A stretch of DNA of 64,000 bases from Limnohabitans sp. Hippo3 (GTDB lineage: Bacteria > Pseudomonadota > Gammaproteobacteria > Burkholderiales > Burkholderiaceae_C): the NCBI RefSeq assembly GCF_003063665.1, contig NZ_NESF01000013.1, positions 32,364-96,363 of the forward strand. Direction: 5' to 3'. A program made the translations under genes and the position numbers. Positions within the stretch are counted from its first letter, which is position 1. Each line of letters begins with the position of its first letter. The notes under the pieces are model-generated. The model ran no database searches. It saw nothing but the letters and a program-made list of their open reading frames with translations, and was not told where the DNA came from. This document shows positions 47,100-55,753 of the stretch, one piece after another.

Positions 47100-47675
47100 A
47101 TGATTGGCAAACTCACCGGCATCCTGAGCGACAAGAACCCCCCCGAGGTGGTGGTGGACTGCCACGGCGTGGGCTACGAGGTCAATGTGCCGATGAGCAC
47201 TTTCTACAATTTGCCCGCCACGGGCGAAAAAGTCAGTCTGGTCACGCACTTTGTGGTGCGCGAGGACGCGCAAATTCTTTACGGCTTTGCCACCTTGGCT
47301 GAACGCGAGGCCTTTCGCCAGCTCATCAAAATTTCCGGTGTTGGCCCTCGCACGGCTTTGAGTGTGCTGTCGGGCATGAGCGTGACCGACTTGGCGCAGG
47401 CCATCACCACGCAAGAAGTCGGTCGTCTGGTCAAGGTGCCCGGCATTGGTAAAAAAACTGCCGAGCGTTTGCTGCTCGAACTCAAAGGCAAACTGGGCGG
47501 CGACATCGGCGGCCTGTTTGCGGTGAATACCCCCGACGCGCAAAGCGACATCCAGCAGGCCTTGCTGGCGCTGGGCTACAGCGACAAGGAGGCCGCCGCG
47601 GCCCTCAAGAGCTTGCCTGTCGACGTGGGCGTGAGCGAGGGCATCAAGCTGGCGCTCAAAGCCCTGAACAAATGA
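47100..47675 (+). CDS. ruvA: Holliday junction branch migration protein RuvA
   Basis: A 191-residue RuvA. Domain I starts [20 protein letters not shown]; the helix-hairpin-helix DNA-binding motifs are [16 protein letters not shown] and [20 protein letters not shown]; domain III at the C-terminus contacts RuvB. ruvB follows 14 bp later. Confidence 0.96.
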   Translation: MIGKLTGILSDKNPPEVVVDCHGVGYEVNVPMSTFYNLPATGEKVSLVTHFVVREDAQILYGFATLAEREAFRQLIKISGVGPRTALSVLSGMSVTDLAQAITTQEVGRLVKVPGIGKKTAERLLLELKGKLGGDIGGLFAVNTPDAQSDIQQALLALGYSDKEAAAALKSLPVDVGVSEGIKLALKALNK

Positions 47676-47689
47676 AAATGAACTGAGCC

Positions 47690-48742
47690 ATGAGCATCCG
47701 CACTGACGATTTCGCCCCCCAACCCGAACCCCGGGTCATTTCGGCGGCCCCCGTGTCGCACCAGGAAGAAGCGATCGAGCGGGCCTTGCGCCCCAAGCTG
47801 CTTGACGAATATGTCGGGCAGGTCAAGGTGCGCGAGCAACTGGAGATTTTCATCAGCGCGGCCAAGATGCGCGAAGAGCCGCTGGACCATGTGCTGCTGT
47901 TTGGCCCTCCGGGCCTGGGTAAGACCACGCTGAGCCACATCATCGCAGCCGAGCTGGGCGTGAACCTGCGCCAGACCAGCGGCCCGGTGCTCGAAAAACC
48001 CAAGGATTTGGCGGCGCTGCTGACCAATCTGGAGCGCAACGATGTGCTCTTCATTGACGAGATTCACCGCCTGTCGCCCGTGGTCGAAGAAATTTTGTAC
48101 CCCGCGCTCGAGGACTACCAGATCGACATCATGATCGGCGAGGGCCCGGCGGCCCGCAGCATCAAGCTCGACTTGCAGCCTTTCACGCTGGTGGGCGCGA
48201 CCACCCGGGCGGGCATGCTCACCAACCCGCTGCGCGACCGTTTTGGCATCGTGTCGCGCTTGGAGTTCTACACCCCCGAAGAGTTGAGCCGCATCGTGAC
48301 CCGCAGCGCCGGTTTGCTCAAAGCGCCGATTGACCCGGAAGGCTCGTTCGAAATCGCTCGCCGCTCACGCGGCACGCCGCGCATTGCCAACCGCTTGCTG
48401 CGCCGGGTGCGTGACTATGCGGACGTGAAAGGCGACGGCACCATCCACAAAGGCATCGCACAAAAAGCCCTGGTCATGCTGGACGTGGACCCCGAAGGCT
48501 TCGACCTGATGGACCGCAAACTACTCGAAGCCGTGATCCACCGCTTTGACGGCGGCCCGGTGGGGCTGGACAACATTGCGGCGAGCATTGGCGAGGAGCG
48601 CGACACGATCGAAGACGTGATCGAGCCGTATTTGATTCAGCAAGGCTATTTGCAGCGCACCCCGCGCGGGCGCATGGCCACGCTGGCGGCTTTCAGGCAT
48701 TTGGGTGTGACGCCGCCCAAGTCGTTTGGCGAACGGATTTAA
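47690..48742 (+). CDS. ruvB: Holliday junction helicase RuvB
   Basis: A 350-residue AAA+ motor. Walker A is [14 protein letters not shown], Walker B is [12 protein letters not shown], sensor 1 lies in [19 protein letters not shown], and the C-terminal winged helix starts near [19 protein letters not shown]. It forms hexamers that drive branch migration with RuvA. No ruvC is adjacent. Confidence 0.97.
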   Translation: MSIRTDDFAPQPEPRVISAAPVSHQEEAIERALRPKLLDEYVGQVKVREQLEIFISAAKMREEPLDHVLLFGPPGLGKTTLSHIIAAELGVNLRQTSGPVLEKPKDLAALLTNLERNDVLFIDEIHRLSPVVEEILYPALEDYQIDIMIGEGPAARSIKLDLQPFTLVGATTRAGMLTNPLRDRFGIVSRLEFYTPEELSRIVTRSAGLLKAPIDPEGSFEIARRSRGTPRIANRLLRRVRDYADVKGDGTIHKGIAQKALVMLDVDPEGFDLMDRKLLEAVIHRFDGGPVGLDNIAASIGEERDTIEDVIEPYLIQQGYLQRTPRGRMATLAAFRHLGVTPPKSFGERI

Positions 48743-48761
48743 AGACCGAAGCTGTTGTGTC

Positions 48762-48837
48762 TTTGTGGCAGCGAGCCCCGGCTCGCGAATCGCCGTTGAG
48801 CGAGAGCCCTCATTCGGCCGCAGGTGCGGCCTCCCAC
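48762..48837. repeat. REP/BIME-like inverted repeat
   Basis: GTGGCAGCGAGCCCCGGCTC and GCGAAT on the left, CATTCGGCCGCAGGTGCGGC and CTCCCAC on the right. This is the same pair of half-elements as at 55668-55746 in opposite order. It lies between ruvB and the convergent phosphatase gene. Confidence 0.6.
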
Positions 48838-48882
48838 GGCGTCAAGAGGTTTGCATGTTGGTGGGTTTGAACCCTCGCCAAT

Positions 48883-49527
48883 TCAGGCGGTCGTCTCGTC
48901 CTTGCCCAGCGCCTCCAGGTGCGAGGTGTCCCCCCAGCCCACCAGCGACAGGCCTTGCGGTGTCCACAGCAGCCGGTTCACAGCCGTGTTGGTCAATTGC
49001 CAGGTGCGTGGCGCTTGCAAGTCCAGCCGGGTAGCAGCGCGGTACAGGATGTCCAGCACACCGCCGTGCGCGACCATCACGATTTGCTGGCCGGGGTGTT
49101 GAGCTGCCAGCTCATCCACGGTGGTCACAATCCGCTCGCGCAAGGCGATCAAGGACTCACCGCCGTCTGGTGGCGTCCAGTCGGGCGTGCGTTTGCGCCA
49201 ATGCCAGGCGTGTTCGGGCAGTTCGACTTCGATCTCGGCAAAAGTGCGCCCCTGAAACGCGCCAAAATGCCGCTCCCTCAGTCCGGGATGCGTGCTCACC
49301 ATTTGGCCTGTGGCCTGTGCAATGGCTTGGGCCGTGGTGTGGGCGCGTGACAGGTCGCTCGCATAAATCGCATCGATGGCATCGCGCTGCACCAGCGCTT
49401 GGGCCAAGTGCTGCGCTTGGCGCAGGCCCACGTCATTCAGCGGGATGTCCAGATGGCCTTGCAGGCGGGTGTCGACGTTCCAGGCGGTCTCTCCATGGCG
49501 AATGGCCAGAATGCGGGTCGGTTCCAT
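48883..49527 (-). CDS. Histidine phosphatase family protein (phosphoglycerate mutase-like)
   Basis: A 214-residue histidine phosphatase. The phosphohistidine motif is AIRHGETAWNVDTRLQG and the second His is in VMVAHGGVLDILY; DLSRAHTTAQAIA is also typical. Members include cofactor-dependent mutases, CobC-type and broad-range phosphatases; substrate cannot be assigned. It converges with ruvB across a REP-like repeat. Confidence 0.88.
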   Translation of the reverse strand: MEPTRILAIRHGETAWNVDTRLQGHLDIPLNDVGLRQAQHLAQALVQRDAIDAIYASDLSRAHTTAQAIAQATGQMVSTHPGLRERHFGAFQGRTFAEIEVELPEHAWHWRKRTPDWTPPDGGESLIALRERIVTTVDELAAQHPGQQIVMVAHGGVLDILYRAATRLDLQAPRTWQLTNTAVNRLLWTPQGLSLVGWGDTSHLEALGKDETTA

Positions 49528-49541
49528 GCGGTCCTTGGGTC

Positions 49542-50171
49542 TCAGCGCGGCAGCTCGATGTTGACCCGACGCGGGCCAAGCGGTGGATTGGGGAAATTGG
49601 CCAGCGCGGCCTGGAACAGGGTGGCAAAAATCGGCACGCTGTCGCTCCAGGGTCCGGTGTGGCTGGCGCGGGTTTCATAGACCACCTGACCTGATTTCAG
49701 GTCGCGCATGATGAGGCTGACCTCGCGGCGGTAATGCGTGGGTGGCGGAAAGCGCATGCCCACACCCAGGCCAATGTGCGATCCAAAACCCGATCCGATG
49801 GCCACGCTGCCGTAAGGCGACCAGCCCGGCCCGATCGGGCGGCCCCAAGGGTCGGCCAGGTACTGCGTGCCGCTGAAGCCCACCATCACGCTCAGGCTGG
49901 CTGCGGCGTCGTCGCGCACCAGGCCCACGGCGGTCATGGCGGCCTGCGCTTGCTGTTCAGCCATTCCGGCCTCGGGGTTGTTGACTTGGGAGGGCAGACG
50001 TTCAAAACGGTATTTGGCGCCTTGCAAACTCATGCCCGGCGGCACCGCCGCCACGGACACCACATCGCTGTCGATCAGGCGCATGGAGGCGCAGCCCGTC
50101 AACCCGGTCAAAGCCAGGGCAGCCAAGGCCATCGAAAACCACCGTGTGAGCTGACGTGTGTCTGTGCGCAT
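49542..50171 (-). CDS. DUF4136 domain lipoprotein
   Basis: A 209-residue lipoprotein. The signal has a hydrophobic stretch and the lipobox LTGLTGC at about residue 27, so it should be lipid-anchored. The domain (SMRLIDSDVVSVAAVPPGMS, YETRASHTGPWSDS near the end) fits DUF4136-like envelope proteins of unknown function. It lies between ttcA and the histidine phosphatase on the same strand. Confidence 0.75.
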   Translation of the reverse strand: MRTDTRQLTRWFSMALAALALTGLTGCASMRLIDSDVVSVAAVPPGMSLQGAKYRFERLPSQVNNPEAGMAEQQAQAAMTAVGLVRDDAAASLSVMVGFSGTQYLADPWGRPIGPGWSPYGSVAIGSGFGSHIGLGVGMRFPPPTHYRREVSLIMRDLKSGQVVYETRASHTGPWSDSVPIFATLFQAALANFPNPPLGPRRVNIELPR

Positions 50172-50189
50172 GCTTTGTCCCCTTAAGGT

Positions 50190-51128
50190 TCACATCGAGA
50201 TGACCTGAATGCCCGGCAAAGACGGCTCCTTGAACTCTTCCTCGTCAAACGCCTTGTCGCCATCTTGGGATTCGATGCCGGTGATCTTCAGGTCCTTGAA
50301 GCCGTGCAGCTTGGGGTCCATCAAATGCGAAGGCACCACATTTTGCAAAGCCGCAAACATGTTTTCAATCCGGCCAGGGTACTTCTTTTGCCACTCGCGC
50401 AGCATGTTGCCCACCTGCAGGCGTTGCAGGTTTTCCTGGCTGCCGCACAGGGTGCACGGGATGATGGGGAACTGTCGGTGCTCTGCCCAACGGATCAGGT
50501 CGGATTCGGCCACATAGGCCAGCGGGCGGATCACCATGAACTCGCCGTTGTCGCTGACCAACTTCGGGGGCATGCCCTTGAGTTTGCCGCCAAAGAACAT
50601 GTTCAAAAAGAAGGTCTGCAGCATGTCGTCGCGGTGGTGACCCAGCGCCAGCTTGTTGCATTTGAGCTCACGCGCCACGCGGTACAAAATGCCCCGGCGC
50701 AGGCGCGAGCACAGGCTGCACATGGTCTTGCCTTCGGGGATCTTGTCTTTCACGATCGAGTAGGTGTCTTGGGTTTCGATGTGGTATTCGACACCCAGCT
50801 CTTTGAGGTAAGCGGGCAGGATGTGGTCGGGAAAGCCCGGCTGCTTTTGGTCCAGGTTGACCGCCACCAGCTCGAAGTCCACTGGGGCGCGGGCCTTCAT
50901 CTTGAGCAGGATGTCCAGCATGCCGTAGCTGTCTTTGCCGCCCGACATGCAGACCATGATGCGGTCGCCCGCTTCGATCAGGTTGAAGTCGGAAATCGCT
51001 TGGCCCATCTGGCGGCACAGGCGCTTTTCGAGCTTGTGGGTTTCGCGTTCGATCTTGACGGCTTTGGCGGCCTCTGAGTCGGCTTGTGCTTGTACCCAGG
51101 CGTTGTCTGCTGCTGTGTCTGTGTTCAT
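50190..51128 (-). CDS. ttcA: tRNA 2-thiocytidine(32) synthetase TtcA
   Basis: A 312-residue PP-loop ATPase that thiolates C32 of some tRNAs. The PP-loop is [16 protein letters not shown], and two CxxC pairs that hold a 4Fe-4S cluster are in [11 protein letters not shown] and [11 protein letters not shown]. The ATG at 51128 is used; a GTG at 51140 would overlap folB. Confidence 0.94.
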   Translation of the reverse strand: MNTDTAADNAWVQAQADSEAAKAVKIERETHKLEKRLCRQMGQAISDFNLIEAGDRIMVCMSGGKDSYGMLDILLKMKARAPVDFELVAVNLDQKQPGFPDHILPAYLKELGVEYHIETQDTYSIVKDKIPEGKTMCSLCSRLRRGILYRVARELKCNKLALGHHRDDMLQTFFLNMFFGGKLKGMPPKLVSDNGEFMVIRPLAYVAESDLIRWAEHRQFPIIPCTLCGSQENLQRLQVGNMLREWQKKYPGRIENMFAALQNVVPSHLMDPKLHGFKDLKITGIESQDGDKAFDEEEFKEPSLPGIQVISM

Positions 51129-51133
51129 GAGGT

Positions 51134-51505
51134 TCACCACTGTCCGGTTTCCATGCGAATGGCCACTTCGCAGTCTTCAAAAATTTCAAGTTTGGCAATC
51201 TTGACACGCACGCCCAACACGCCGGGCAATTGCATCAGGCGGTTCGAGAGCTTGCCGATCAGGGTTTCGAGCAGGTTGATGTGCTCGGCGGTGCATTCGT
51301 CGATGATGATCTTGCGCACCTTGCGGTAGTCCAGCACGTGGTTGATGTCGTCGTCGCTGGGCAGCAGGGGCTGCGTGCCCAGGTTCAGCTCGGCATCGAC
51401 CTGGATCGGCTGCGGATCGGTTTTTTCGTGTTCGAGGATGCCCAGGTTGGCGTCAAAGCGCAAACCGGTCAGCTCCAGGGTTTGGTGTCCTGCGGGTGTT
51501 TTCAT
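51134..51505 (-). CDS. folB: Dihydroneopterin aldolase family protein (FolB-like, first paralogue)
   Basis: A 123-residue T-fold protein. Features are [20 protein letters not shown] with the catalytic-type Glu, [13 protein letters not shown], and [15 protein letters not shown] with the conserved Lys region. It overlaps the second FolB-like gene by 4 bp. FolB converts dihydroneopterin to hydroxymethyl-dihydropterin and glycolaldehyde in folate synthesis. Which of the two copies is the genuine aldolase is open. Confidence 0.82.
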   Translation of the reverse strand: MKTPAGHQTLELTGLRFDANLGILEHEKTDPQPIQVDAELNLGTQPLLPSDDDINHVLDYRKVRKIIIDECTAEHINLLETLIGKLSNRLMQLPGVLGVRVKIAKLEIFEDCEVAIRMETGQW

Positions 51506-51897
51506 GGCGCGGGTTTGATCTGGAAAATTTCAACCCCGACCGCTTCGCAGTCTGGGTACACATCGGGCTTGCAGCTCGACAGGCGCACCGCCTGCACCTG
51601 CGGGTGGGCGATCAGCTCGCGCATCAGGTCGTCGCACAAAGTCTCTTGCAGCACGATGTGGCCTTGCGCCACGCGGCGGGCAATCACCTCGCGGATGAAG
51701 TCGTAGTCGACCACCTCGGCCAGATCGTCTTGCCTGGGGGTGGACGCGCTGTAAGGCACGAACAGTTCTACATTGAAGACGATGCGCTGGGGGCCGAGCT
51801 TTTCAAAGTCGTGTGCGCCGATGCGCACGTCCACTGTGTGGTTGCGCAAAAACAGGCGGCGGCAGTTCAGCGCCAAATCGGTCATCAAGTCGCTCAT
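51502..51897 (-). CDS. Dihydroneopterin aldolase family protein (FolB-like, second paralogue)
   Basis: A 131-residue T-fold protein diverged from its neighbour. It has DVRIGAHDFEKLGPQRIVFN, VDYDFIREVIARR, and LSSCKPDVYPDCEAVGVEIF with the KP motif of FolB. The usual Gly-x-x-x-x-Glu in the first loop is shifted (GAHDFEK). It overlaps both neighbours by 4 bp (FolM-like upstream, FolB downstream), forming a tight pterin operon. Confidence 0.82.
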   Translation of the reverse strand: MSDLMTDLALNCRRLFLRNHTVDVRIGAHDFEKLGPQRIVFNVELFVPYSASTPRQDDLAEVVDYDFIREVIARRVAQGHIVLQETLCDDLMRELIAHPQVQAVRLSSCKPDVYPDCEAVGVEIFQIKPAP

Positions 51898-52667
51898 GCA
51901 GCACCTTTCGGCTCGGCGAGGAACATCACATCCCGCGCCAAAGGCACCAGATGTTGGCCGTTGTCCACGCACACCGTGGTGCCGGTGATGCAGGGGTTTT
52001 GCGCGAGGAACAGGCAGGTGGCCGCCACTTGTGTCGGGTCGATGGGCTCGCGCAGCAGATTCACCCGGCTGGCGCGGTCAAAGTTCTCTTGCGTTTGCGG
52101 ACCGCTCAAAAACATCAGGCCCGGGGCCACGCCGCACACCCGCAAGGGGGTCAGGGCTTGGGCCTGCAAGGCCACGGCACGCTCCAACGCCAGTTTGGAG
52201 ACGGTGTACGAAAAGTAATCCGGGTTCAGGTTGAACACCTTCTGGTCCAGGATGTGGACCACACTGCGCTGACCGGATTTGGCATCGGGCGCGACCTGCT
52301 GCGCCATCAAAGAGGCCAGCAGCATGGGCGCGATCAGGTTCACTTCCAGCTGCAAACGCGCGCCGGGCAGGTCCATTTGGGTGCCTTCGTCCGGCTCGAA
52401 GAGCGAGGCGTTGTTCACCAGGCAATCCAGCGGCCCGGTGGTTTGGGCGATGTGGGCCACCATGCGCTCGACTTCGGCACTTTGTGCCAGGTCGGCCTGC
52501 ACCAGTTCAACGTGCGCCCCTTGTGAGCGCAGCGCGGCCTGCAGGGCCTGCGCCGCAGCCGCTGAGCGTTGGTAATGGCACCACACGCGCCAGCCCGCCG
52601 CCGCAAATTGGCGGACGATCTCGGCGCCCAGGCGGTGAGCGCCTCCGGTGACCAGAACTTGTTTCAT
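51894..52667 (-). CDS. SDR family pteridine reductase (FolM-like)
   Basis: A 257-residue short-chain dehydrogenase. The cofactor loop VTGGAHRLGAEIVRQ carries the Arg typical of NADPH-dependent pteridine reductases, LVNNASLFEPDE is the NNA motif, and YTVSKLALERA is the YxxxK site. PTR1/FolM proteins reduce dihydromonapterin or dihydrofolate; two FolB-like genes downstream in overlapping frames support pterin metabolism. The ATG at 52667 begins the fold. Confidence 0.85.
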   Translation of the reverse strand: MKQVLVTGGAHRLGAEIVRQFAAAGWRVWCHYQRSAAAAQALQAALRSQGAHVELVQADLAQSAEVERMVAHIAQTTGPLDCLVNNASLFEPDEGTQMDLPGARLQLEVNLIAPMLLASLMAQQVAPDAKSGQRSVVHILDQKVFNLNPDYFSYTVSKLALERAVALQAQALTPLRVCGVAPGLMFLSGPQTQENFDRASRVNLLREPIDPTQVAATCLFLAQNPCITGTTVCVDNGQHLVPLARDVMFLAEPKGAA

Positions 52668-52731
52668 GAATGTGAGCTGCTTGTGGTTCGAGCGATGATG
52701 GTCTGTCAGGAAGGGGTGGTTTTGGAAGTTT

Positions 52732-52800
52732 GTCACCCCGGACTTGATCCGGGGTCCATGCTGGCGCAACCACGGATGCCGGATCAAGTCCGGTATGACA
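52732..52800. repeat. Inverted pair of CTTGATCC-type palindromes
   Basis: TGTCACCCCGGACTTGATCC at the left and GGATCAAGTCCGG then TATGACA at the right form an inverted pair, each half itself a palindrome (52735-52755, 52779-52793). It sits between the divergent FolM-like and MidA-like genes. Confidence 0.75.
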
Positions 52801-52894
52801 GCCTTACAAGGAAACCATCAATTATCGGCCAAGCCATGAATTCGTCTCTCTGTGCTCCGGCAAACCCCTGCACGCCTTCGGCGACAATCGCCGC

Positions 52895-53998
52895 GTGACC
52901 TCGCCCAATCTCCAGTCCTCCGCCGAGCTGACCCAGCGCATCCACCACGCCATCGCCCAAGCGGGCGGCTGGCTGGGTTTTGACCGTTTCATGGCCATGG
53001 CCCTGTACGAGCCAGGCCTGGGCTACTACACCAACGCCCTGCAAAAATTTGGCGCCATGCCGTCTTCGGGCAGCGATTTTGTGACCGCGCCGGGCATGTC
53101 GCCCCTGTTTGGCCAGACTCTGGCGGTGCAGGTGGGTCAGGCATTGAGCGCCACGGGCACGGATGAGGTCTGGGAGTTCGGTGCGGGCACCGGGGCGCTG
53201 GCCTTGCAGCTGCTGGACAGTCTGGGTGACGCGGTGAAGCGTTACACCATCATCGATTTGTCAGGCACCTTGCGTGCCCGTCAGGCCGATACCTTGCTGC
53301 AACACGCAGGCAAAGTGCGCTGGTTAGACGCCTGGCCCGACGCCATCGAGGGCGTGGTGGTGGGCAACGAGGTGCTGGACGCCATGCCGGTGCAGCTGCT
53401 GCAGCGCACGCAGGGCGTGTGGCACGAGCGCGGGGTGGTCAGTTCTGGCGAAGATTTCGCTTGGCAAGACCGCATCACCGACTTGCGCCCGCCCATCGAG
53501 ATCGAAGGCGAGCACGATTACCTGACCGAAATCCACCCCCAAGCTGATGCCTTCATCACCAGCCTCGCCGAGCGGCTGCTGGCCGGGCGGGGCGGGGCGG
53601 CGTTTTTTCTCGATTACGGCTTCCCCGAGGCCGAATACTTCCACCCGCAGCGCCACATGGGCACCGTCATGTGCCACCAACTGCACCAGGCCGACGACAA
53701 CCCCCTGGTGGCGGTGGGCCAAAAAGACATCACGGCCCATGTCAACTTCACCGGGGTGGCGCTGGCGGGGCAAAACGCCGGGTTGGAGGTTCTGGGTTAC
53801 ACCAGCCAAGCCTGGTTTTTGCTGAACCTGGGGCTGGCCGAGCGCATGGCCGCCGCCAGCTTGGCCGAGCGCAGTCAGGCCCAGCGCTTGGTCAACGAGC
53901 ACGAAATGGGCGAGCTGTTCAAGGTGATCGGTTTTTCCACTTCCACCGTCTGGCCGGCCCAGGGCTTTGCCCGGGGCGACCGCTCGCACCGCCTGTAA
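52895..53998 (+). CDS. MidA/NDUFAF7-like SAM-dependent methyltransferase
   Basis: A 367-residue protein of the DUF185 family. The start segment FDRFMAMALYEPGLGYYTN, the SDFVTAPGMSPLFG motif, SAM-binding VWEFGAGTGALALQLLD, and VVGNEVLDAMPVQLLQ are characteristic. The mitochondrial relative methylates an arginine in complex I; bacterial roles are less clear. It starts with GTG at 52895. The DUF2905 gene follows 18 bp later. Confidence 0.88.
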   Translation: MTSPNLQSSAELTQRIHHAIAQAGGWLGFDRFMAMALYEPGLGYYTNALQKFGAMPSSGSDFVTAPGMSPLFGQTLAVQVGQALSATGTDEVWEFGAGTGALALQLLDSLGDAVKRYTIIDLSGTLRARQADTLLQHAGKVRWLDAWPDAIEGVVVGNEVLDAMPVQLLQRTQGVWHERGVVSSGEDFAWQDRITDLRPPIEIEGEHDYLTEIHPQADAFITSLAERLLAGRGGAAFFLDYGFPEAEYFHPQRHMGTVMCHQLHQADDNPLVAVGQKDITAHVNFTGVALAGQNAGLEVLGYTSQAWFLLNLGLAERMAAASLAERSQAQRLVNEHEMGELFKVIGFSTSTVWPAQGFARGDRSHRL

Positions 53999-54016
53999 AC
54001 GGCATCCAGGCAAGCT

Positions 54017-54211
54017 ATGTTGCGTTGGCTCATCGTGGTGTTTCTGGCCCTGATCATTTTCAGTGGCCTGCAAAAATGGCTGCAAAAACTCGGCTTTGGC
54101 CGCCTGCCCGGAGACTTCCGCTTTCGCCTGTTCGGGCGCGAGTTTTTCATCCCCATCACCAGCACCTTGCTGCTGAGCATGGCGGCGGCTGGGATCGCGC
54201 GCTGGTTGTGA
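54017..54211 (+). CDS. DUF2905 domain small membrane protein
   Basis: A 64-residue protein with two hydrophobic helices (LRWLIVVFLALIIFSGL and ITSTLLLSMAAAGIARWL) and the family segment GRLPGDFRFRLFGREFFIPI between them. Function unknown; it is commonly found as a small partner of other genes. Same strand as and 18 bp behind the MidA-like gene. Confidence 0.85.
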   Translation: MLRWLIVVFLALIIFSGLQKWLQKLGFGRLPGDFRFRLFGREFFIPITSTLLLSMAAAGIARWL

Positions 54212-54251
54212 GCGGCAAGACCTGCCCAAGCAGGTCAGACCCGGACGTGTT

Positions 54252-54347
54252 ACAGTGAGGCACGCCATTGGCGACTTATGCCCATCTCGCTCTTTCTGAG
54301 CCGATAGCGCATCCCGGCAGAGGGATGCCAGTCTTGTCCTCCACTGT
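54252..54347 (+). ncRNA. Candidate structured RNA (four-way-junction fold)
   Basis: Inside a 380 bp gap between the DUF2905 gene and the small gene before infA, ACAGTGAGG and CCTCCACTGT can close a stem. Within it lie three hairpins: CGCC/GGCG (54263-54273), GCTC/GAGC (54289-54301) and a perfect 7 bp GCATCCC/GGGATGC (54309-54328). I match it to no known family. The strand is assumed from the neighbouring genes. The rest of the gap (54348-54591) shows no convincing gene. Confidence 0.3.
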
Positions 54348-54547
54348 GCACATCGCCCGCCATGCTTTTCCAAGCTGGGCCCAGACGATTTTTTTGCTTC
54401 CTTTTTGACGCACCTCTGCACGGTGCTGTTGTTGGGCAGGCCTTCAGGGCTGCTTATGGGGGCGCTTTTTTGGCAGCAGGACATGCCAAGACCCGTACCG
54501 CCGCACAGCCCCCAAGAGGGCCGAAAAAGCGGTTCGACCCCCTTCGT

Positions 54548-54553
54548 TAAAAT
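54548..54553 (+). promoter_or_regulatory. Possible -10 upstream of the infA operon
   Basis: TAAAAT lies 38 bp before the ATG at 54592; no clear -35 is visible. Confidence 0.3.
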
Positions 54554-54591
54554 ACATGACTTTTTTCTATTGTTCACACCAACCCATCTCC

Positions 54592-54807
54592 ATGGGAAAA
54601 TTCCGAATTCAGCCGTGCGCCAGGGCTTTGCCCAATGGCGCATTTGGCGCACAAGTGTCCGTGGCCAGTGGCCGCGGCAGCGCCAGCACCGACCGCGTGA
54701 TGCGGTTTGTGCCCGAATTCGCCACACCGGCGGCCGCCAGCCAATACGCCCTCGATGAAGGCAAGTTGTGGGTGGAGCGCCAGACGACGAAACCGATCCT
54801 GCTTTGA
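54592..54807 (+). CDS. Conserved-looking small basic protein, unknown function
   Basis: A 71-residue protein (ATG 54592, just after CCATCTCC) with the segments FRIQPCARALPNGAFGAQVS and SGRGSASTDRVMRFVPEF, giving a beta-rich look. It ends 14 bp before infA and the pair are probably co-transcribed. I do not recognise a named domain. An upstream in-frame ATG at 54556 would add 12 residues. Confidence 0.65.
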   Translation: MGKFRIQPCARALPNGAFGAQVSVASGRGSASTDRVMRFVPEFATPAAASQYALDEGKLWVERQTTKPILL

Positions 54808-54821
54808 GAAAGACGTTTTAA

Positions 54822-55082
54822 ATGGCTAAAGAAGAACTGATTGAACTGATGGGCGTGGTCAACGAGGTGTTGCCCGACACCCGTTTTCGCGTGACCCTGG
54901 ACAACGGCCACCAACTGATTGCTTATTCGGCCGGCAAGATGCGCAAAAACCACATTCGCATTCTGGCGGGTGACCGTGTGACGCTCGAACTCTCGCCTTA
55001 TGACCTGAGCAAAGGCCGCATCAGCTTCCGTCACCTGGCTGGCCGTGCCCCCATGGCCCCTCGTCGCCCCCCAACACGCTGA
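54822..55082 (+). CDS. infA: Translation initiation factor IF-1
   Basis: An 86-residue S1/OB-fold protein. The IF-1 pattern [40 protein letters not shown] and [18 protein letters not shown] is complete. It is somewhat longer than the usual ~72 residues because of a basic Pro/Arg tail ([11 protein letters not shown]). IF-1 covers the ribosomal A site at initiation. Burkholderiales often have a second infA away from the ribosomal-protein cluster; this copy is likely that one. Confidence 0.93.
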   Translation: MAKEELIELMGVVNEVLPDTRFRVTLDNGHQLIAYSAGKMRKNHIRILAGDRVTLELSPYDLSKGRISFRHLAGRAPMAPRRPPTR

Positions 55083-55176
55083 CACGCGCTGGTTCTTTGC
55101 GTTGACCTGAGTCAACGCGCAAGGCTCTTGAATCGCCGAGCATGATCCCCACGTGAATTGCAACACAGGGGAATCC

Positions 55177-55623
55177 ATGACCGCTTCTGCAGACGCCTTG
55201 CACATTGTTTGTCCGCACTGCCACACCACCAACCGGGTGCGTGTGGCCGATCTGCACAACGCCCCCGATTGCGGACAATGCCACCAAGCCCTTTTTGACG
55301 GTCACCCACTGGCGCTGGAAGGTGCCAGTTTTGACAAGCACATTGGCCGCAGCCATGTGCCGGTGCTGGTCGATTTTTGGGCGCCCTGGTGCGGACCCTG
55401 CCGCATGATGGCCCCGGCTTACGAACAGGCCGCTGGCCTGTTGGAGCCCCAGGTGCGGGTGGCCAAACTCAACACCGAAGAAGCGCAGGCCATCGCCGCC
55501 CGCTTCAACATCCGCAGCATCCCCACACTGGCCTTGTTTGTCGGCGGCAAAGAAGTCGCCCGTCAGGCGGGTGCGTTTCGCACCGCGCAAGACATTGCCG
55601 ACTGGACGCGTTCGCACCTTTGA
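55177..55623 (+). CDS. trxC: Thioredoxin 2 (TrxC)
   Basis: A 148-residue thioredoxin with the TrxC-type N-terminal zinc finger (VCPHCHTTNRV and PDCGQCHQALF) and the redox site FWAPWCGPCRMMAP; the cis-Pro is in IRSIPTLALF. TrxC is induced by oxidative stress in enterobacteria. The ATG at 55177 has AGGGGAA upstream and is preferred to the start at 55153. Confidence 0.95.
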   Translation: MTASADALHIVCPHCHTTNRVRVADLHNAPDCGQCHQALFDGHPLALEGASFDKHIGRSHVPVLVDFWAPWCGPCRMMAPAYEQAAGLLEPQVRVAKLNTEEAQAIAARFNIRSIPTLALFVGGKEVARQAGAFRTAQDIADWTRSHL

Positions 55624-55667
55624 GTGCAGACGGGTGGTTCAGCGATTCCTCCAGCTGAGGTGTTGAC

Positions 55668-55746
55668 TTTGTGGGAGGCTGCCCCTGCAGCCGAATGCCT
55701 GCACAGCCATCGCACACATTCGCGAGCAGGGGCTCGCTCCTACAAA
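55668..55746. repeat. REP/BIME-like inverted repeat
   Basis: TTTGTGGGAGGCTGCCCCTG with GCAGCCGAATG on the left mirrors CATTCGCGAGCAGGGGC and TCGCTCCTACAAA on the right. It lies between convergent trxC and cca and is the clearest of three copies. Confidence 0.75.
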
Positions 55747-55753
55747 GACAGCG

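Noticed and set aside
47015..47134. Upstream extension of the phoH frame
   Set aside because: It would overlap the divergent ruvA start and occupy the promoter; encoded residues do not look like PhoH.
54525..54545. tRNA T-loop-like GGTTCGA
   Set aside because: No matching acceptor, D or anticodon stems around it.
54362..54550. 62-codon frame in the gap before the infA operon
   Set aside because: Stop is directly at the presumed promoter, no ribosome site, no family, and a candidate RNA lies just upstream; not supported as a gene.
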